Part shown: piece after piece, positions 7,407-16,941 of the stretch
Numbering within the stretch: position 1 is the first letter of the stretch
Layout: each line of letters starts with the position of its first letter
Source of the DNA: an uncultured Pelagibacteraceae bacterium
GTDB lineage: Bacteria; Pseudomonadota; Alphaproteobacteria; Pelagibacterales; Pelagibacteraceae
Length of the DNA stretch: 64,000 nt
Direction: 5' to 3'
Assembly: GCA_902520695.1 (NCBI GenBank)
Contig: CABYOT010000004.1
Location: forward strand, 1 to 64,000
Position numbers and translations under genes: made by a program
Notes under the pieces: model-generated
The model's database searches: none
What the model was told of the DNA's origin: nothing
What the model saw: the letters and a program-made list of their open reading frames with translations, nothing else

Positions 7407-8597
7407 TTAATTAAGCTCGGAGATAACCCTATCAACTATCTCAGATGCTATTAAAGATTTTTTTTTCTTCAATAATTTTTCACTTTCTTTATTTTTATAA
7501 AATATAGAAACTTCATTATCATCAGAATCAAAACCTATTGTTTTATCAGAAATATCATTTGCAATAATCCAATCACAATTTTTTTGGTTTAATTTTTTCT
7601 TTGAATTTATCTCAAGATTTTGTGATTCAGCTGCAAATCCTATTGTAATTTTTGGTCTAAGAGAATTATGATTTGATATGTTTGATAAAATATCAATATT
7701 TTTTTCTAACTTGATATTTAAATTATCACTTTTTTTAATTTTTTCATTATTAATCTCTTTAACTTTGAAATCAGCTACCGCTGCATTAAAAATAGCAACA
7801 TCAGTTGGTAGATTGATGAGAGTTTCTCTAAACATTTCTTCTGCAGTTTTAACTGAAATAAATTTAACTCCTTCAACTGGGTCCAGATTTGTTTCTCCAG
7901 AAATAAGTGTTGTTTCAAAACCATTATCTCTTAACGATTTAGCTATTTCATAACCCTGTTTTCCACTTGATTTATTAGTTATAAATCTTACTGGATCAAT
8001 AAATTCTTTAGTTGGTCCAGCTGTAACTAATGCCTTATATTTTTTATTTTTTTCAATATTTTTAAAATAATATTCTACAGTCTCTAATATGTATGAAGGC
8101 TCCGACATTTTTCCCTTTCCATACTCTCCACAAGCCATATCCCCAATTTCAGGGCCAATTATCTTATAACCATAACTTTTTAATTTTGATAAATTATTTT
8201 TAGTTGATTTATGTTCCCACATTCTGACATTCATAGCTGGAACCAAAAATACTTGTTTATTAGATGCTAAGACCACAGTCGAAGCAAGATCGTCAGTTAA
8301 TCCATAACTTAATTTTGAGATTGTATTTGCAGTTGCAGGCACAATTAAAATTAAATCTGCCCATCTAGAAAGTGAAATATGATCCATTTCAGCCTCATTT
8401 TCTGCACTGAATATGTCTTCATATACTTTTTCCTGCGAAAGTGATGAGATAGACAGAGGTGTTACAAAATTTTTACCACTCTTTGTAAGTATTGTTTTAA
8501 TGCTTACATCTCTTTTTTTTAAACCTCTTATAACTTCTAAGCTTTTGTAAGCAGATATTCCGCCACATATGATTAGAAGTATTTTTTTATTTTTCAT
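7407..8597 (-). CDS. coaBC: Bifunctional phosphopantothenoylcysteine decarboxylase/phosphopantothenate-cysteine ligase
   Basis: CoaBC carries out two consecutive steps of coenzyme A synthesis. The N-terminal CoaC flavoprotein domain (about 1-180) has the catalytic His in EAEMDHISLS, the substrate motif PAMNVRMW and the catalytic Cys in MACGEYGKG. The C-terminal CoaB domain (about 185-396) opens with TAGPTKEFIDPVRFITN followed by KSSGKQG and binds CTP. The 396-residue length is normal. It lies 8 nt downstream of ubiB. Confidence 0.96.
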   Translation of the reverse strand: MKNKKILLIICGGISAYKSLEVIRGLKKRDVSIKTILTKSGKNFVTPLSISSLSQEKVYEDIFSAENEAEMDHISLSRWADLILIVPATANTISKLSYGLTDDLASTVVLASNKQVFLVPAMNVRMWEHKSTKNNLSKLKSYGYKIIGPEIGDMACGEYGKGKMSEPSYILETVEYYFKNIEKNKKYKALVTAGPTKEFIDPVRFITNKSSGKQGYEIAKSLRDNGFETTLISGETNLDPVEGVKFISVKTAEEMFRETLINLPTDVAIFNAAVADFKVKEINNEKIKKSDNLNIKLEKNIDILSNISNHNSLRPKITIGFAAESQNLEINSKKKLNQKNCDWIIANDISDKTIGFDSDDNEVSIFYKNKESEKLLKKKKSLIASEIVDRVISELN

Positions 8598-8605
8598 GAG
8601 GAGAA

Positions 8606-10174
8606 TTAAAATACCAATAGAGTTAAAATTACAAGAGATAATAAGCCAATAATAGATTGGTTTCTAAATGACTTCATTTCTTCTTTTTTAGTATTTAATT
8701 CATTATAAGAGTTAGAATTTTGGGGTATTTGACCACTTGCAAGGTAATTAAGGGCTTGATTTGCTTTATCCATTACTTCAGGTAAATTTGGAAGACGTTT
8801 TAATACTTCCACAGAGTCTTTTAATGTTTCATTAATGGAATTTATAGGATCTTTAGTTTCTTTTAGCCACTTTTCTAGAACAGGTTTAGATGTTTCCCAA
8901 ATGTTTGTTTCAGGGTTTAATCTTCTTGCAACTCCTTCAACTACTACCATCGTTTTTTGTAACATAAGTAACTGAGGTTGGGTTTGCATATTAAATTTTT
9001 CGGTAACATCAAAAAGTTGTTTTAGAAGCTTACCACCTGAAATATTTTTTATAGAGTGTCCAAAAATCGGTTCACCAATTGATCTTAATGCTTGTGCAAG
9101 ATCATTGACAGGTACATTATTCGGAACTAGTCCTGCTGCAAGATGCACTTCTGCAACTTTTTTATAATCTCTTTGTATAAAACCAAATAAAATTTCTGCT
9201 AAAAATCTTTTACTGACATTATCCAGCCTTCCCATTATACCAAAATCTATAGGAACAATTTGACCACTTTCATTTACAAAAATATTTCCTTGATGCATAT
9301 CCGCGTGAAAAAAACCATCTCTTACAGCATGTCTTAAGAAATGTTGAATAATGTCGGTGGCAATTTTTTTTGTATCAATTGACCTTTTTTCTAGTTCTTC
9401 CGTCTCTCTAATTGATACACCATCAATCCAATCAAGTGTCATTATGTTTTCACTTGTATAATCCCAATAGATCTTGGGAACTTCAAAACCTGCATCATTT
9501 TTAGTATTTTCTGCATATTCGTTAGCTGCAGCGGCTTCAAATCTTAAATCCATCTCTAGACTAGTAATCTCTTTCAATAAAAAAACTACCTCAACTAGCT
9601 TTAATCTTTTAGTTTTTTTTATTAATGACTCAATAATATAGGCAAAAAGCATCAAAGCATCTACTTCTTCATTAAAAATTTTTTTAATATCTGGTCTTAA
9701 TATTTTAATTGCTACATTTTTAATAACTCCATTATCGTTAATTTGAGCTTTATGTACTTGAGCTATTGAGGCAGCTGCAACTGGTTCACTTATATTAATT
9801 ATTGAATTATATGGTTCATCACCTAAATCTTTTTTAATCATTTCTTTAGCTTTTGATTGTGAAAAGGGTGGAAGTTTATCTTGTAAATTTTCTAGCTCCT
9901 TTGATAATTTATCTCCTATTATATCAGGCCTTGTCGCTAAAAACTGGCCAAGTTTAATAAATGTTGTACCCATAGATGCTAATGAATTAGATAACTTTTC
10001 GCCTTCACTTAAATTATTAAATGACACATCTTTTTTAGTAAAAGAAAAGGAAAGTAATTTAAATATTACACTTATTAGTAAAGGTGGTTTATTAAATTTT
10101 GATAAAATAGTTAAAACATCCGATTTAGCTAGTTTTCTACCAAGTTTAAATAATGTAATTAATCTTTTGAACAT
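8606..10174 (-). CDS. ubiB: UbiB, atypical kinase/ATPase for ubiquinone biosynthesis
   Basis: UbiB/ADCK proteins support ubiquinone synthesis at the inner membrane. The 522-residue protein has the KxGQ motif (FIKLGQFLATRPDI), the Ala-rich loop (AAASIAQVH) that replaces the kinase P-loop, HADMHQGNIF as catalytic loop and DFGIMGRL as the metal site. A C-terminal hydrophobic anchor (IIGLLSLVILTLLVF) is visible. The ATG at 10174 overlaps the ubiE stop as TAATG; an in-frame TTG 12 nt upstream is less likely. Confidence 0.95.
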   Translation of the reverse strand: MFKRLITLFKLGRKLAKSDVLTILSKFNKPPLLISVIFKLLSFSFTKKDVSFNNLSEGEKLSNSLASMGTTFIKLGQFLATRPDIIGDKLSKELENLQDKLPPFSQSKAKEMIKKDLGDEPYNSIINISEPVAAASIAQVHKAQINDNGVIKNVAIKILRPDIKKIFNEEVDALMLFAYIIESLIKKTKRLKLVEVVFLLKEITSLEMDLRFEAAAANEYAENTKNDAGFEVPKIYWDYTSENIMTLDWIDGVSIRETEELEKRSIDTKKIATDIIQHFLRHAVRDGFFHADMHQGNIFVNESGQIVPIDFGIMGRLDNVSKRFLAEILFGFIQRDYKKVAEVHLAAGLVPNNVPVNDLAQALRSIGEPIFGHSIKNISGGKLLKQLFDVTEKFNMQTQPQLLMLQKTMVVVEGVARRLNPETNIWETSKPVLEKWLKETKDPINSINETLKDSVEVLKRLPNLPEVMDKANQALNYLASGQIPQNSNSYNELNTKKEEMKSFRNQSIIGLLSLVILTLLVF

Positions 10175-10878
10175 TATATTTTCCAACCAGAATGAATAGC
10201 TACTATTCCGCCAGATAAATTTCTATATGAACAGTTTTTAAAATTATTTTCTTTCATTAAATCTATCAATTCTTCCTGATTAACAAATTCTTCTATACTT
10301 TTGGTCAAATATTCATAAGGGTCTTTATCGCCAACAATTGCTTTTCCTATGTGAGGAATTAATTTTGAGTAATTTTTGTATAAAAAATCTAAATTAGAAT
10401 TTTGAATTTTTGAAAATTCTAAACACAAATACCTTCCACCTGGCTTAAGAACTCTATAGGCTTCTGATAAAGATTTATCTAAATTTTTTGTATTTCGTAA
10501 GCCAAAACTAATTGTATAAAAATCAAAAGTGTGATTTTCGAATGGTAACTTTTCTGCCTCTGCAACTACCCATTTTATATTTTTATATTTGCTTAGTCTT
10601 TTTTTACCTTTTTCAATCATTTTGCTATTCGAGTCTAAAGATATAATTTCTCCATTTTTATTTGTATAATCTAAAAATAATTTGCCTAAATCACCAGTGC
10701 CGCAAGCAACATCTAAATATTTTTTGTCTCTTGTTGGATTCATCCAATTCATGAGGTTTCTTTTCCAAAGTCTATGAATTCCAAATGACATAAAATCGTT
10801 CATCAAATCGTATTTATCATAAACTTTATTAAATACTCCTTCCACGAGTCCTGCTTTATTTTGAAGATTTTGTTGCAT
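10174..10878 (-). CDS. ubiE: Ubiquinone C-methyltransferase UbiE
   Basis: SAM-dependent methyltransferase of ubiquinone (and menaquinone where present) synthesis. The 234-residue protein shows motif I YLDVACGTGDLG, the UbiE signature FGLRNTKNLDKSL, and RVLKPGGRYLCLEFS. It is first in the ubiE-ubiB-coaBC-dut run, coupled to ubiB, and diverges from mutM across only 33 bp. The C-terminus GGIVAIHSGWKI matches the family end. Confidence 0.96.
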   Translation of the reverse strand: MQQNLQNKAGLVEGVFNKVYDKYDLMNDFMSFGIHRLWKRNLMNWMNPTRDKKYLDVACGTGDLGKLFLDYTNKNGEIISLDSNSKMIEKGKKRLSKYKNIKWVVAEAEKLPFENHTFDFYTISFGLRNTKNLDKSLSEAYRVLKPGGRYLCLEFSKIQNSNLDFLYKNYSKLIPHIGKAIVGDKDPYEYLTKSIEEFVNQEELIDLMKENNFKNCSYRNLSGGIVAIHSGWKI

Positions 10879-10911
10879 ATAAATTATATTAAAAAACTAA
10901 TATAGTATGAA

Positions 10912-11778
10912 ATGCCTGAATTACCAGAAGTAGAAATCGTCAAACAATCTTTGAATAAGAGTATTAGGGGAAAGATTATTAAAGACATTTTAATAAAAAA
11001 TAGAAATTTAAGGTTTAAGATCCCAAAAAATTTTGAAAAAAATATAGTAAAAAAAAAAATTATTAAAGTTGATAGGTTTTCAAAACATTTAATACTCAAA
11101 TTTGAGGATAGCTCTAATTTAATGATACATCTTGGAATGTCGGGAACTATTCATTTAATTAGCAAATCTGGAAAAAAAAATTCCATGACAAACACCAGTT
11201 TTTATCATTCTCCATTGTTACCTAAAAAGCACAATCATGTTGAGATCAAAATTGATAACTTTAAATTAATTTATAATGATCCAAGAAGATTTGGTTTTTT
11301 TTCTTATTTTAAAAATGATGAAGATATACATAATAACTTTAAAAAATATGGACCAGAACCTTTTGATCCTTTATTTAATAAAAATTATATTTTTAATTAT
11401 TTTAAAAATAAAAAAAAAAATATTAAAAATTTTTTAATTGATCAAAATTTTGTTTCAGGAATTGGTAACATTTATGCAAGTGAAATATTGTTTTTATGTA
11501 AGATTTTACCATCTAAGGAGGTAAGTTCACTTAGTTTAAATGATTGTCAAAAAATTTCTCATTTTTCAAAAGTAGTTTTAAGAAAAGCAATTGAGAAAGG
11601 AGGATCTAGTATCAGGGATTTTATTAATACAAGTGGTAATGAAGGTTCTTTTCAAAAGAATTTTAATGTTTATCAAAGAGAAAATAAAAAATGTTTAAAA
11701 TATAGTTGTGAAGGAACAATACATAAAAAATTTATTTCAAACAGGTCTAGTTTTTTTTGTAATTTATGTCAAAAATAA
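10912..11778 (+). CDS. mutM: Formamidopyrimidine-DNA glycosylase (Fpg/MutM)
   Basis: Excises 8-oxoguanine and formamidopyrimidines from DNA. The mature N-terminus PELPEVEIV supplies the catalytic Pro1 and Glu2. The helix-two-turn-helix region QNFVSGIGNIYASEILF is present, and the C-terminal zinc finger has four Cys (CLKYSC ... CNLC). Length 288, slightly above the usual 270-275. The gene order mutM-rpsT-dnaA is typical of alphaproteobacteria. Confidence 0.96.
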   Translation: MPELPEVEIVKQSLNKSIRGKIIKDILIKNRNLRFKIPKNFEKNIVKKKIIKVDRFSKHLILKFEDSSNLMIHLGMSGTIHLISKSGKKNSMTNTSFYHSPLLPKKHNHVEIKIDNFKLIYNDPRRFGFFSYFKNDEDIHNNFKKYGPEPFDPLFNKNYIFNYFKNKKKNIKNFLIDQNFVSGIGNIYASEILFLCKILPSKEVSSLSLNDCQKISHFSKVVLRKAIEKGGSSIRDFINTSGNEGSFQKNFNVYQRENKKCLKYSCEGTIHKKFISNRSSFFCNLCQK

Positions 11779-11828
11779 ATAATTATTGTATTGACCCAAT
11801 CATTATCTGGAGATATACACTCACGTTT

Positions 11829-12089
11829 ATGGCAAATACTAAATCAGCAATTAAACGTAATAGAAAAATTAAAAGACAAACAGCAGTAAATAGATCCAGA
11901 AAGAGTCGTTATAGAAGTGCATTGAAAAAAATGAACTCTATAATTGAAAAAAAGGATAAGAAAGAAGCTTTAGCATTCTTACCAAAACTCAACTCTGAAT
12001 TAATGTCAATTGCAAAAACAGGAATAATTAAAAGACAAAACGCCTCAAGGAATGTATCGAGAATTACAAAAAAAATTAATTCTTTATAA
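11829..12089 (+). CDS. rpsT: 30S ribosomal protein S20
   Basis: An 86-residue, very basic protein beginning MANTKSAIKRNRKIKRQTA, the standard S20 N-terminus; it binds 16S rRNA. The open frame extends upstream to 11766, but the conserved MANTKSA start fixes the ATG at 11829. It lies 50 nt after mutM and 259 nt before dnaA. Confidence 0.97.
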   Translation: MANTKSAIKRNRKIKRQTAVNRSRKSRYRSALKKMNSIIEKKDKKEALAFLPKLNSELMSIAKTGIIKRQNASRNVSRITKKINSL

Positions 12090-12348
12090 CAACCTCCAAT
12101 AAGTAAAAATTTTTTCGTATACAACTTAAGCGTACAAATTACTAATAAATTACTACATCTAAAAGTTTAATTTTAAAAAATACTAGATATAGATTTAGTA
12201 AAATTTTATATTAGGCACTCGACTAGGTTGAAATAAATTTTTAAAAAATTCAATCTAGAATTTATTCAATCATAAATTTTATTTATTTTTGTTTATATAA
12301 ATAAATTTATTGCAATATTTTTTTATAAGTCTTAAGTGGAATTCCCTC
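12090..12348. other. rpsT-dnaA spacer, AT-rich; possible leader or origin candidate
   Basis: This 259-bp spacer is among the longest non-coding stretches in the window and extremely AT-rich. It contains related repeats such as TTGAAATAAATT (near 12229) and AATTTATTCAA (near 12259), which could form an imperfect hairpin. I found no clear 9-mer DnaA box (TTATNCACA) on either strand, so an origin is not supported. It presumably holds the dnaA promoter; GTGGA near 12336 may serve as its ribosome-binding site. Confidence 0.3.
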
Positions 12349-13764
12349 ATGAAAAATAATTTACTAGATAATAAACCGCTCGAAAAGAAAATTGATTGGC
12401 AGAGTATTAAAAAAGAATTAAGAGAAAAACTTGGAAATGATATTTTTGAGAGTTGGATAAAAAAAATTGAATTAGTTGAAGAATTTCATAATTACATATT
12501 ATTTTCAGTCTCAACACGATTTATAAGAGATTGGATAGTATCAAGATATTTAGACCAAATATTGCAGACAATTAAAGAATACAAAAAAGACTTGGTAAGG
12601 ATTGAATTCACAATAAAAAATAACAAAGAAACTGAAATTATTGAGACAAATAATTCATCTCAAAAATCTTTTGAAACTAATAATGATAATGTGTCCTTTA
12701 TAAAAGACTCTTATCTTCAATATAATAGAATAGATCCAAATAAAAATTTTGAAAATTTCATAACTGGAGGAAGTAACAAATTAGCATTTGAAGCATCGAA
12801 AAAAGTTTCAAAAGATATAGCTCATTATAATCCTTTATATTTATATGGTGGTGTTGGAATGGGTAAAACACATTTGCTAAACGCTATTGGTTTAGAATTA
12901 AAAGAAAAGAATAAAGTTATGTTTATATCAGCAGAAAGATTTATGTACCAATTTGTAAAGTCTATAAAATCAAATGAAATGGTAAAGTTTAAAGAGTACT
13001 TTAGAAATACTGATATTTTATTAATCGATGATATTCAGTTCATGAATGGTAAAGAAGCTATGCAAGAAGAATTTTTCCATACCTTTAACGCATTATTAGA
13101 TAAAAATTCACAAATAATAATTTCAGCAGATAGACCACCTAATAAACTTATTAAAATTCAAGAGAGGATAAAATCTAGATTTTCAGGTGGTTTAGTTGTG
13201 GATATTCAAAACCCTGATTATGAACTTCGATATAAAATTATTAAATCTAAAACTGATGAATTAAAATTATCTTATTCAAATCAAGTAGTCATTTCTGAAG
13301 AAATTCAAAAATTTTTAAGTACAGAAATTAAAACTAGTATTAGAGAATTAGTTGGAGCACTTAATAGAATTGTTTCATTCACAAGAATTTATAATAAAGT
13401 TCCGAACTTGTCGGAGGTTAAAATAGTTTTAAAAGATTTACTAAATCTTACAGAAAATAAAGTAGATATTGATACAATACAGACAATAGTCTGTAAATTT
13501 TATAAAATTAGCAAAAATGAAATGCTTTCACCTAGAAGATCAAGATACCTTGTAAGACCAAGACAGACTGCAATTTATTTAGCAAAGATGTTAACATCCA
13601 AATCCCTACCAGAAATAGGTAGATCATTTTCCAACAGAGATCATACAACTGTAATCCACTCAGTTAAAACGATAGAGAGGTTACGAAAAGAGGATAGCGA
13701 GTTAAATATTAATATTGATAGTTTAAAAAATAAGATTTTATATAATAAGCAAAATGAAGTTTAG
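12349..13764 (+). CDS. dnaA: Chromosomal replication initiator DnaA
   Basis: DnaA binds oriC boxes and opens the origin. From ATG 12349 the protein is 471 residues. Domain I is DWQSIKKELREKLGNDIFESW; domain III is AAA+ with Walker A GGVGMGKTH and Walker B LLIDDIQFM; domain IV ends with the DnaA signature FSNRDHTTVIHSV. An in-frame TTG at 12310 would add 13 residues not typical of the family. The 3' end overlaps dnaN by 11 bp. Confidence 0.96.
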   Translation: MKNNLLDNKPLEKKIDWQSIKKELREKLGNDIFESWIKKIELVEEFHNYILFSVSTRFIRDWIVSRYLDQILQTIKEYKKDLVRIEFTIKNNKETEIIETNNSSQKSFETNNDNVSFIKDSYLQYNRIDPNKNFENFITGGSNKLAFEASKKVSKDIAHYNPLYLYGGVGMGKTHLLNAIGLELKEKNKVMFISAERFMYQFVKSIKSNEMVKFKEYFRNTDILLIDDIQFMNGKEAMQEEFFHTFNALLDKNSQIIISADRPPNKLIKIQERIKSRFSGGLVVDIQNPDYELRYKIIKSKTDELKLSYSNQVVISEEIQKFLSTEIKTSIRELVGALNRIVSFTRIYNKVPNLSEVKIVLKDLLNLTENKVDIDTIQTIVCKFYKISKNEMLSPRRSRYLVRPRQTAIYLAKMLTSKSLPEIGRSFSNRDHTTVIHSVKTIERLRKEDSELNINIDSLKNKILYNKQNEV

Positions 13765-14866
13765 TTTAAATCAACAAGACCTTCAAAAATCTTTAAATTA
13801 TTGTCAGGGCGTAATAGAAAAAAGAAGTACGCTGCCGATACTTTCAAATGTATTATTGGATGTAAGTAACGGAAAACTAACAATTACAGCTACAGATCTT
13901 GATTTAATTTTTATTCACCAAATTCCAAATGTCGAAATAATAGAAGAGGGTAAAACTACTTCATCTTCGTCAATAATGTATGATATCGTTAGAAAGTTTT
14001 CATCTGGGAGTAAAATTAATTTTTCTAATCCCAGTGAAAATAAATTACACTTAAAATCTGACAAATCTGTTTTCAATTTAAATTGTATTAATGCATCTGA
14101 ATTTCCGTTAACAGATGAAAATTTTAATGAAAATGAGTTCTCGATTAAATCAAAAGAGCTACTAAAACTGTTAAATAAGTGCAAATTTTCTGTATCTAAC
14201 GACGAAACAAGACATTATTTAAGTGGAATTTTTTTACATCAGACAGAAGTTGAAGATAAAAATTTCTTAACAGCTGCAGCTACTGATAGTCATAGAATGT
14301 CTATTTCGAAGATTAGATTACAAAATAAAGTTCAATTTGATCAGATAATTTTACCAAAAAAGACTATTTTTCAACTTTGCTCATTACTAGAAGACTATGA
14401 AGGTGAAGTTAAAATATCAAATATAAAATCAAAAATTAAATTTGAAATTAACAATAGTATATTGATATCTAAGCTTATTGATGGAAAATTTCCAAACTAT
14501 GTACAGGTAATACCCAAAGAAAACCAAAAAAAATTAGAAGTTGATCTAAAATCATTTTTAAATTCGGTAGATAGAGTTGCTTCAGTCTCTTTAGATAAAA
14601 AAGATGGTGTAAAATTTAATCTTTCAAAAGATAATCTTGATCTTTCAGTTAACAATACAAATAGTGGTGATGGTAAAGAAAGTCTAAGTGTTAAATTTGA
14701 TCACGAGCTAGAAATAAGTTTTAATTCTAGATATTTAATTGATGTTGCTTCCCAACTTGATGGAGATAACATTGAAATTTATTTAAAAGATACAGGTTCA
14801 CCAGCTTTAATTAGAGATCCAGCTGATTATGATAGCATATATGTTGTAATGCCAATGAAGGGCTAA
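13754..14866 (+). CDS. dnaN: DNA polymerase III beta sliding clamp
   Basis: A 370-residue clamp with the usual start MKFSLNQQDLQKSLNYCQGV and end YVVMPMKG (family pattern YVxMPMR/K). It tethers polymerase III to DNA. It overlaps dnaA by 11 bp and must be co-expressed. recF, often third in this operon, is not here; the next gene is convergent plsC, whose stop codon interlocks with the dnaN stop (CTAA). Confidence 0.96.
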   Translation: MKFSLNQQDLQKSLNYCQGVIEKRSTLPILSNVLLDVSNGKLTITATDLDLIFIHQIPNVEIIEEGKTTSSSSIMYDIVRKFSSGSKINFSNPSENKLHLKSDKSVFNLNCINASEFPLTDENFNENEFSIKSKELLKLLNKCKFSVSNDETRHYLSGIFLHQTEVEDKNFLTAAATDSHRMSISKIRLQNKVQFDQIILPKKTIFQLCSLLEDYEGEVKISNIKSKIKFEINNSILISKLIDGKFPNYVQVIPKENQKKLEVDLKSFLNSVDRVASVSLDKKDGVKFNLSKDNLDLSVNNTNSGDGKESLSVKFDHELEISFNSRYLIDVASQLDGDNIEIYLKDTGSPALIRDPADYDSIYVVMPMKG

Positions 14867-15573
14867 TTCATTAATTTTAACTCAGTATATATTTTATCCT
14901 CTATATAATTAGTAAAGTCTGCTGACTTCATTCCAGGTTTTACTGCTGGAAGAATTGATATTGTTATTGTTTTTTTTGAAGATAATTTTCCATTTTTTGG
15001 CCAAACATTTCCAGAATTTATCGCCACAGGTTGGCAATTTATTTTTAATTCATCATAAATTCTACCAACACCTTTTTTAAATGGAATTTTTTCATTTGGC
15101 AAAACTCTTGTTCCTTGAGGAAATATAATTAATGGTCTTTCTGAATTTCTTATAGAATTTTTTATTTTATCTATTAAACCTAAATTATCTTTACTAATTT
15201 TATTTCTATTAATTGAAATTGATCCTATCTTTTTTAAATACCATCCAAATATAGGCATTTTGATTAATTCATATTTTAAAATAAATATTGGTGAATTAAA
15301 AATTGTTTGTAGGTAAAAAGTTTCAAACATTGATTGATGAGAGCAAGCAATAAAAAACTTTTCACTTTTAATAATATTTTCCCTACCTTTAACAATAATT
15401 TTTGTTTGTAAAAAAATTTGAAGACAAACTGCAGCCCACCTTCCCATCATTTTTCCACCGAATAAAACTATTTTAGTTGGCATTATTAGTGATGGCAGGA
15501 ATATTATTGAAATTATAGATATACCTAGGAAGAAAAAAAGTAAAAATAGTAGTTTTCTTATCATTTTTGTCAA
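14863..15573 (-). CDS. plsC: 1-acyl-sn-glycerol-3-phosphate acyltransferase
   Basis: Makes phosphatidic acid from lysophosphatidic acid at the inner membrane. An N-terminal hydrophobic segment (about 7-30) anchors it. The catalytic block HQSMFE (79-84) is an HX4E form in place of classical HX4D, a variant also seen in alphaproteobacterial homologues. The glycerol-phosphate motif FPQGTR lies near residue 153. It starts 3 nt after lysA in the same leftward operon. The first Met is used; Met4 is possible. Confidence 0.9.
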   Translation of the reverse strand: MTKMIRKLLFLLFFFLGISIISIIFLPSLIMPTKIVLFGGKMMGRWAAVCLQIFLQTKIIVKGRENIIKSEKFFIACSHQSMFETFYLQTIFNSPIFILKYELIKMPIFGWYLKKIGSISINRNKISKDNLGLIDKIKNSIRNSERPLIIFPQGTRVLPNEKIPFKKGVGRIYDELKINCQPVAINSGNVWPKNGKLSSKKTITISILPAVKPGMKSADFTNYIEDKIYTELKLMN

Positions 15574-15576
15574 AAA

Positions 15577-16791
15577 CTAAATTATATCTTTTAGTTTTTG
15601 TCTTTTTTTAATTACATTTATTTTTGAACCTTTTATTAATATTTCAGCAGGTTTAGGTCTAATGTTATAATTTGAAGATAAAGATGAGCCATACGCACCT
15701 ACGTCACAAATAATAATATAATCTTTCTCATTTAATTTTTGAAAATTATTTGTAGTTAAGAATTTATCTGTCGTTTCGCAAATTGGACCCACAAAATCAT
15801 AAATTTTCTTAGTCATTTTATTGGTTTTTTTTAATGGAATTATTTTATGCTTAGCTCCATACAAAGCAGGCCTCATAAAATCATTCATAGCTGCATCTAC
15901 AATAATAAAATCTTTTCTTGAATTTCCTTTTATATAAATAATTTTTGAAATTAATATTGCTGTATCGCCTATAATTGACCTACCAGGTTCAAAAATAATT
16001 TTTGATTTATGCTTTTTTAAAAATTTTTTAATAATTTGACTATATTTTTTATAATTAAATTTTTTATTGTCTTTGTTATAGTCAATACCCATACCACCAC
16101 CAAGATCTATAAACTCAAAATTTAATTTAATTTTTTTTATTAGTGTGTCTAAGACTTTTAGCATTTTTTGATAAGGTTTATAATCTAGGATTTGACTTCC
16201 AATATGTACACTTAAACACTTTAGATTTAAAAATTTTGAATTTCTTATATATTTAGAAATTTCAATAAATGTTTTTTCATTAACACCAAATTTATTTTCT
16301 TTTTTACCAGTTGAAATTTGTTTAATTGTTTTTGCATCTGTATTTGGATTTAATCTGATTCCAACATTTACCTTTTTATTCTTAGATTTTGCTATATTTT
16401 CTATTTCTAATATTTCACTTTTTGACTCACAATTAATCAATAAAATATTTTTATCTATAGCATAAATCAATTCTGACCTAGTTTTACCCACTCCAGAAAA
16501 AACAATCTTTTTAGAATTTATTCCTGCTTTAAGAGCAATCATTAATTCACCTTTTGAGACAACATCAGCTCCCAATCCGCTTCGTTTAATTAGTTTAAGT
16601 ATTTCTAGATTACAGTTTGACTTCGTTGAAAAACATATGATTGGAGAAAAAGATTTAAAACTTTTTTTAAAGTTACTTATATTTTCATTAATTTTTTTCT
16701 CGGAATAGCAAAAAATTGGTGTTTCAAATTTGTTAATTACTTTTGTAAGTTTGGATTTTTCAACTGTAAAAATATTATTGATATATTTCAT
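15577..16791 (-). CDS. lysA: Diaminopimelate decarboxylase
   Basis: Last step of lysine synthesis: decarboxylates meso-diaminopimelate using PLP. The 404-residue fold-type III enzyme has the PLP Lys in FSTKSNCNLEILK (about residues 54-66), the glycine-rich phosphate loop DLGGGMGIDY, EPGRSI, and the dimer-contributed CETTDKF. Its start overlaps the small upstream lipoprotein gene by 17 bp, and plsC follows after 3 nt. The argH-lipoprotein-lysA order is common in alphaproteobacteria. Confidence 0.96.
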   Translation of the reverse strand: MKYINNIFTVEKSKLTKVINKFETPIFCYSEKKINENISNFKKSFKSFSPIICFSTKSNCNLEILKLIKRSGLGADVVSKGELMIALKAGINSKKIVFSGVGKTRSELIYAIDKNILLINCESKSEILEIENIAKSKNKKVNVGIRLNPNTDAKTIKQISTGKKENKFGVNEKTFIEISKYIRNSKFLNLKCLSVHIGSQILDYKPYQKMLKVLDTLIKKIKLNFEFIDLGGGMGIDYNKDNKKFNYKKYSQIIKKFLKKHKSKIIFEPGRSIIGDTAILISKIIYIKGNSRKDFIIVDAAMNDFMRPALYGAKHKIIPLKKTNKMTKKIYDFVGPICETTDKFLTTNNFQKLNEKDYIIICDVGAYGSSLSSNYNIRPKPAEILIKGSKINVIKKRQKLKDII

Positions 16792-16939
16792 CTTTTTTTG
16801 GCATTTTAAATATGTTATTAGAACTATTAAATTTCATAACATTATTATTTAATGATGCCTCATATTTTGGCTCATTTTTCCTTCCACATGAAGTTAATAA
16901 AATTAGGCATATAGTAATTAAAGTTATTTTTTTAATCAT
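16775..16939 (-). CDS. Small lipoprotein, LptM (YifL)-like
   Basis: A 54-residue gene between argH and lysA. It begins MIKKITLITICLILLTSCGR, a clean lipoprotein signal peptide with lipobox LTSC and the Cys followed by GRK, as in LptM proteins (CGxKG...), which help mature the LPS transporter LptD. The short tail lacks the usual Pro-rich LY motif. It starts 2 nt after the argH stop and overlaps lysA by 17 bp. Position and lipobox support LptM; the divergent tail keeps confidence moderate. Confidence 0.65.
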   Translation of the reverse strand: MIKKITLITICLILLTSCGRKNEPKYEASLNNNVMKFNSSNNIFKMPKKDEIYQ

Positions 16940-16941
16940 AA

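Noticed and set aside
12090..12348. Chromosomal origin upstream of dnaA
   Set aside because: AT-rich with weak repeats, but no recognisable DnaA box cluster on either strand.
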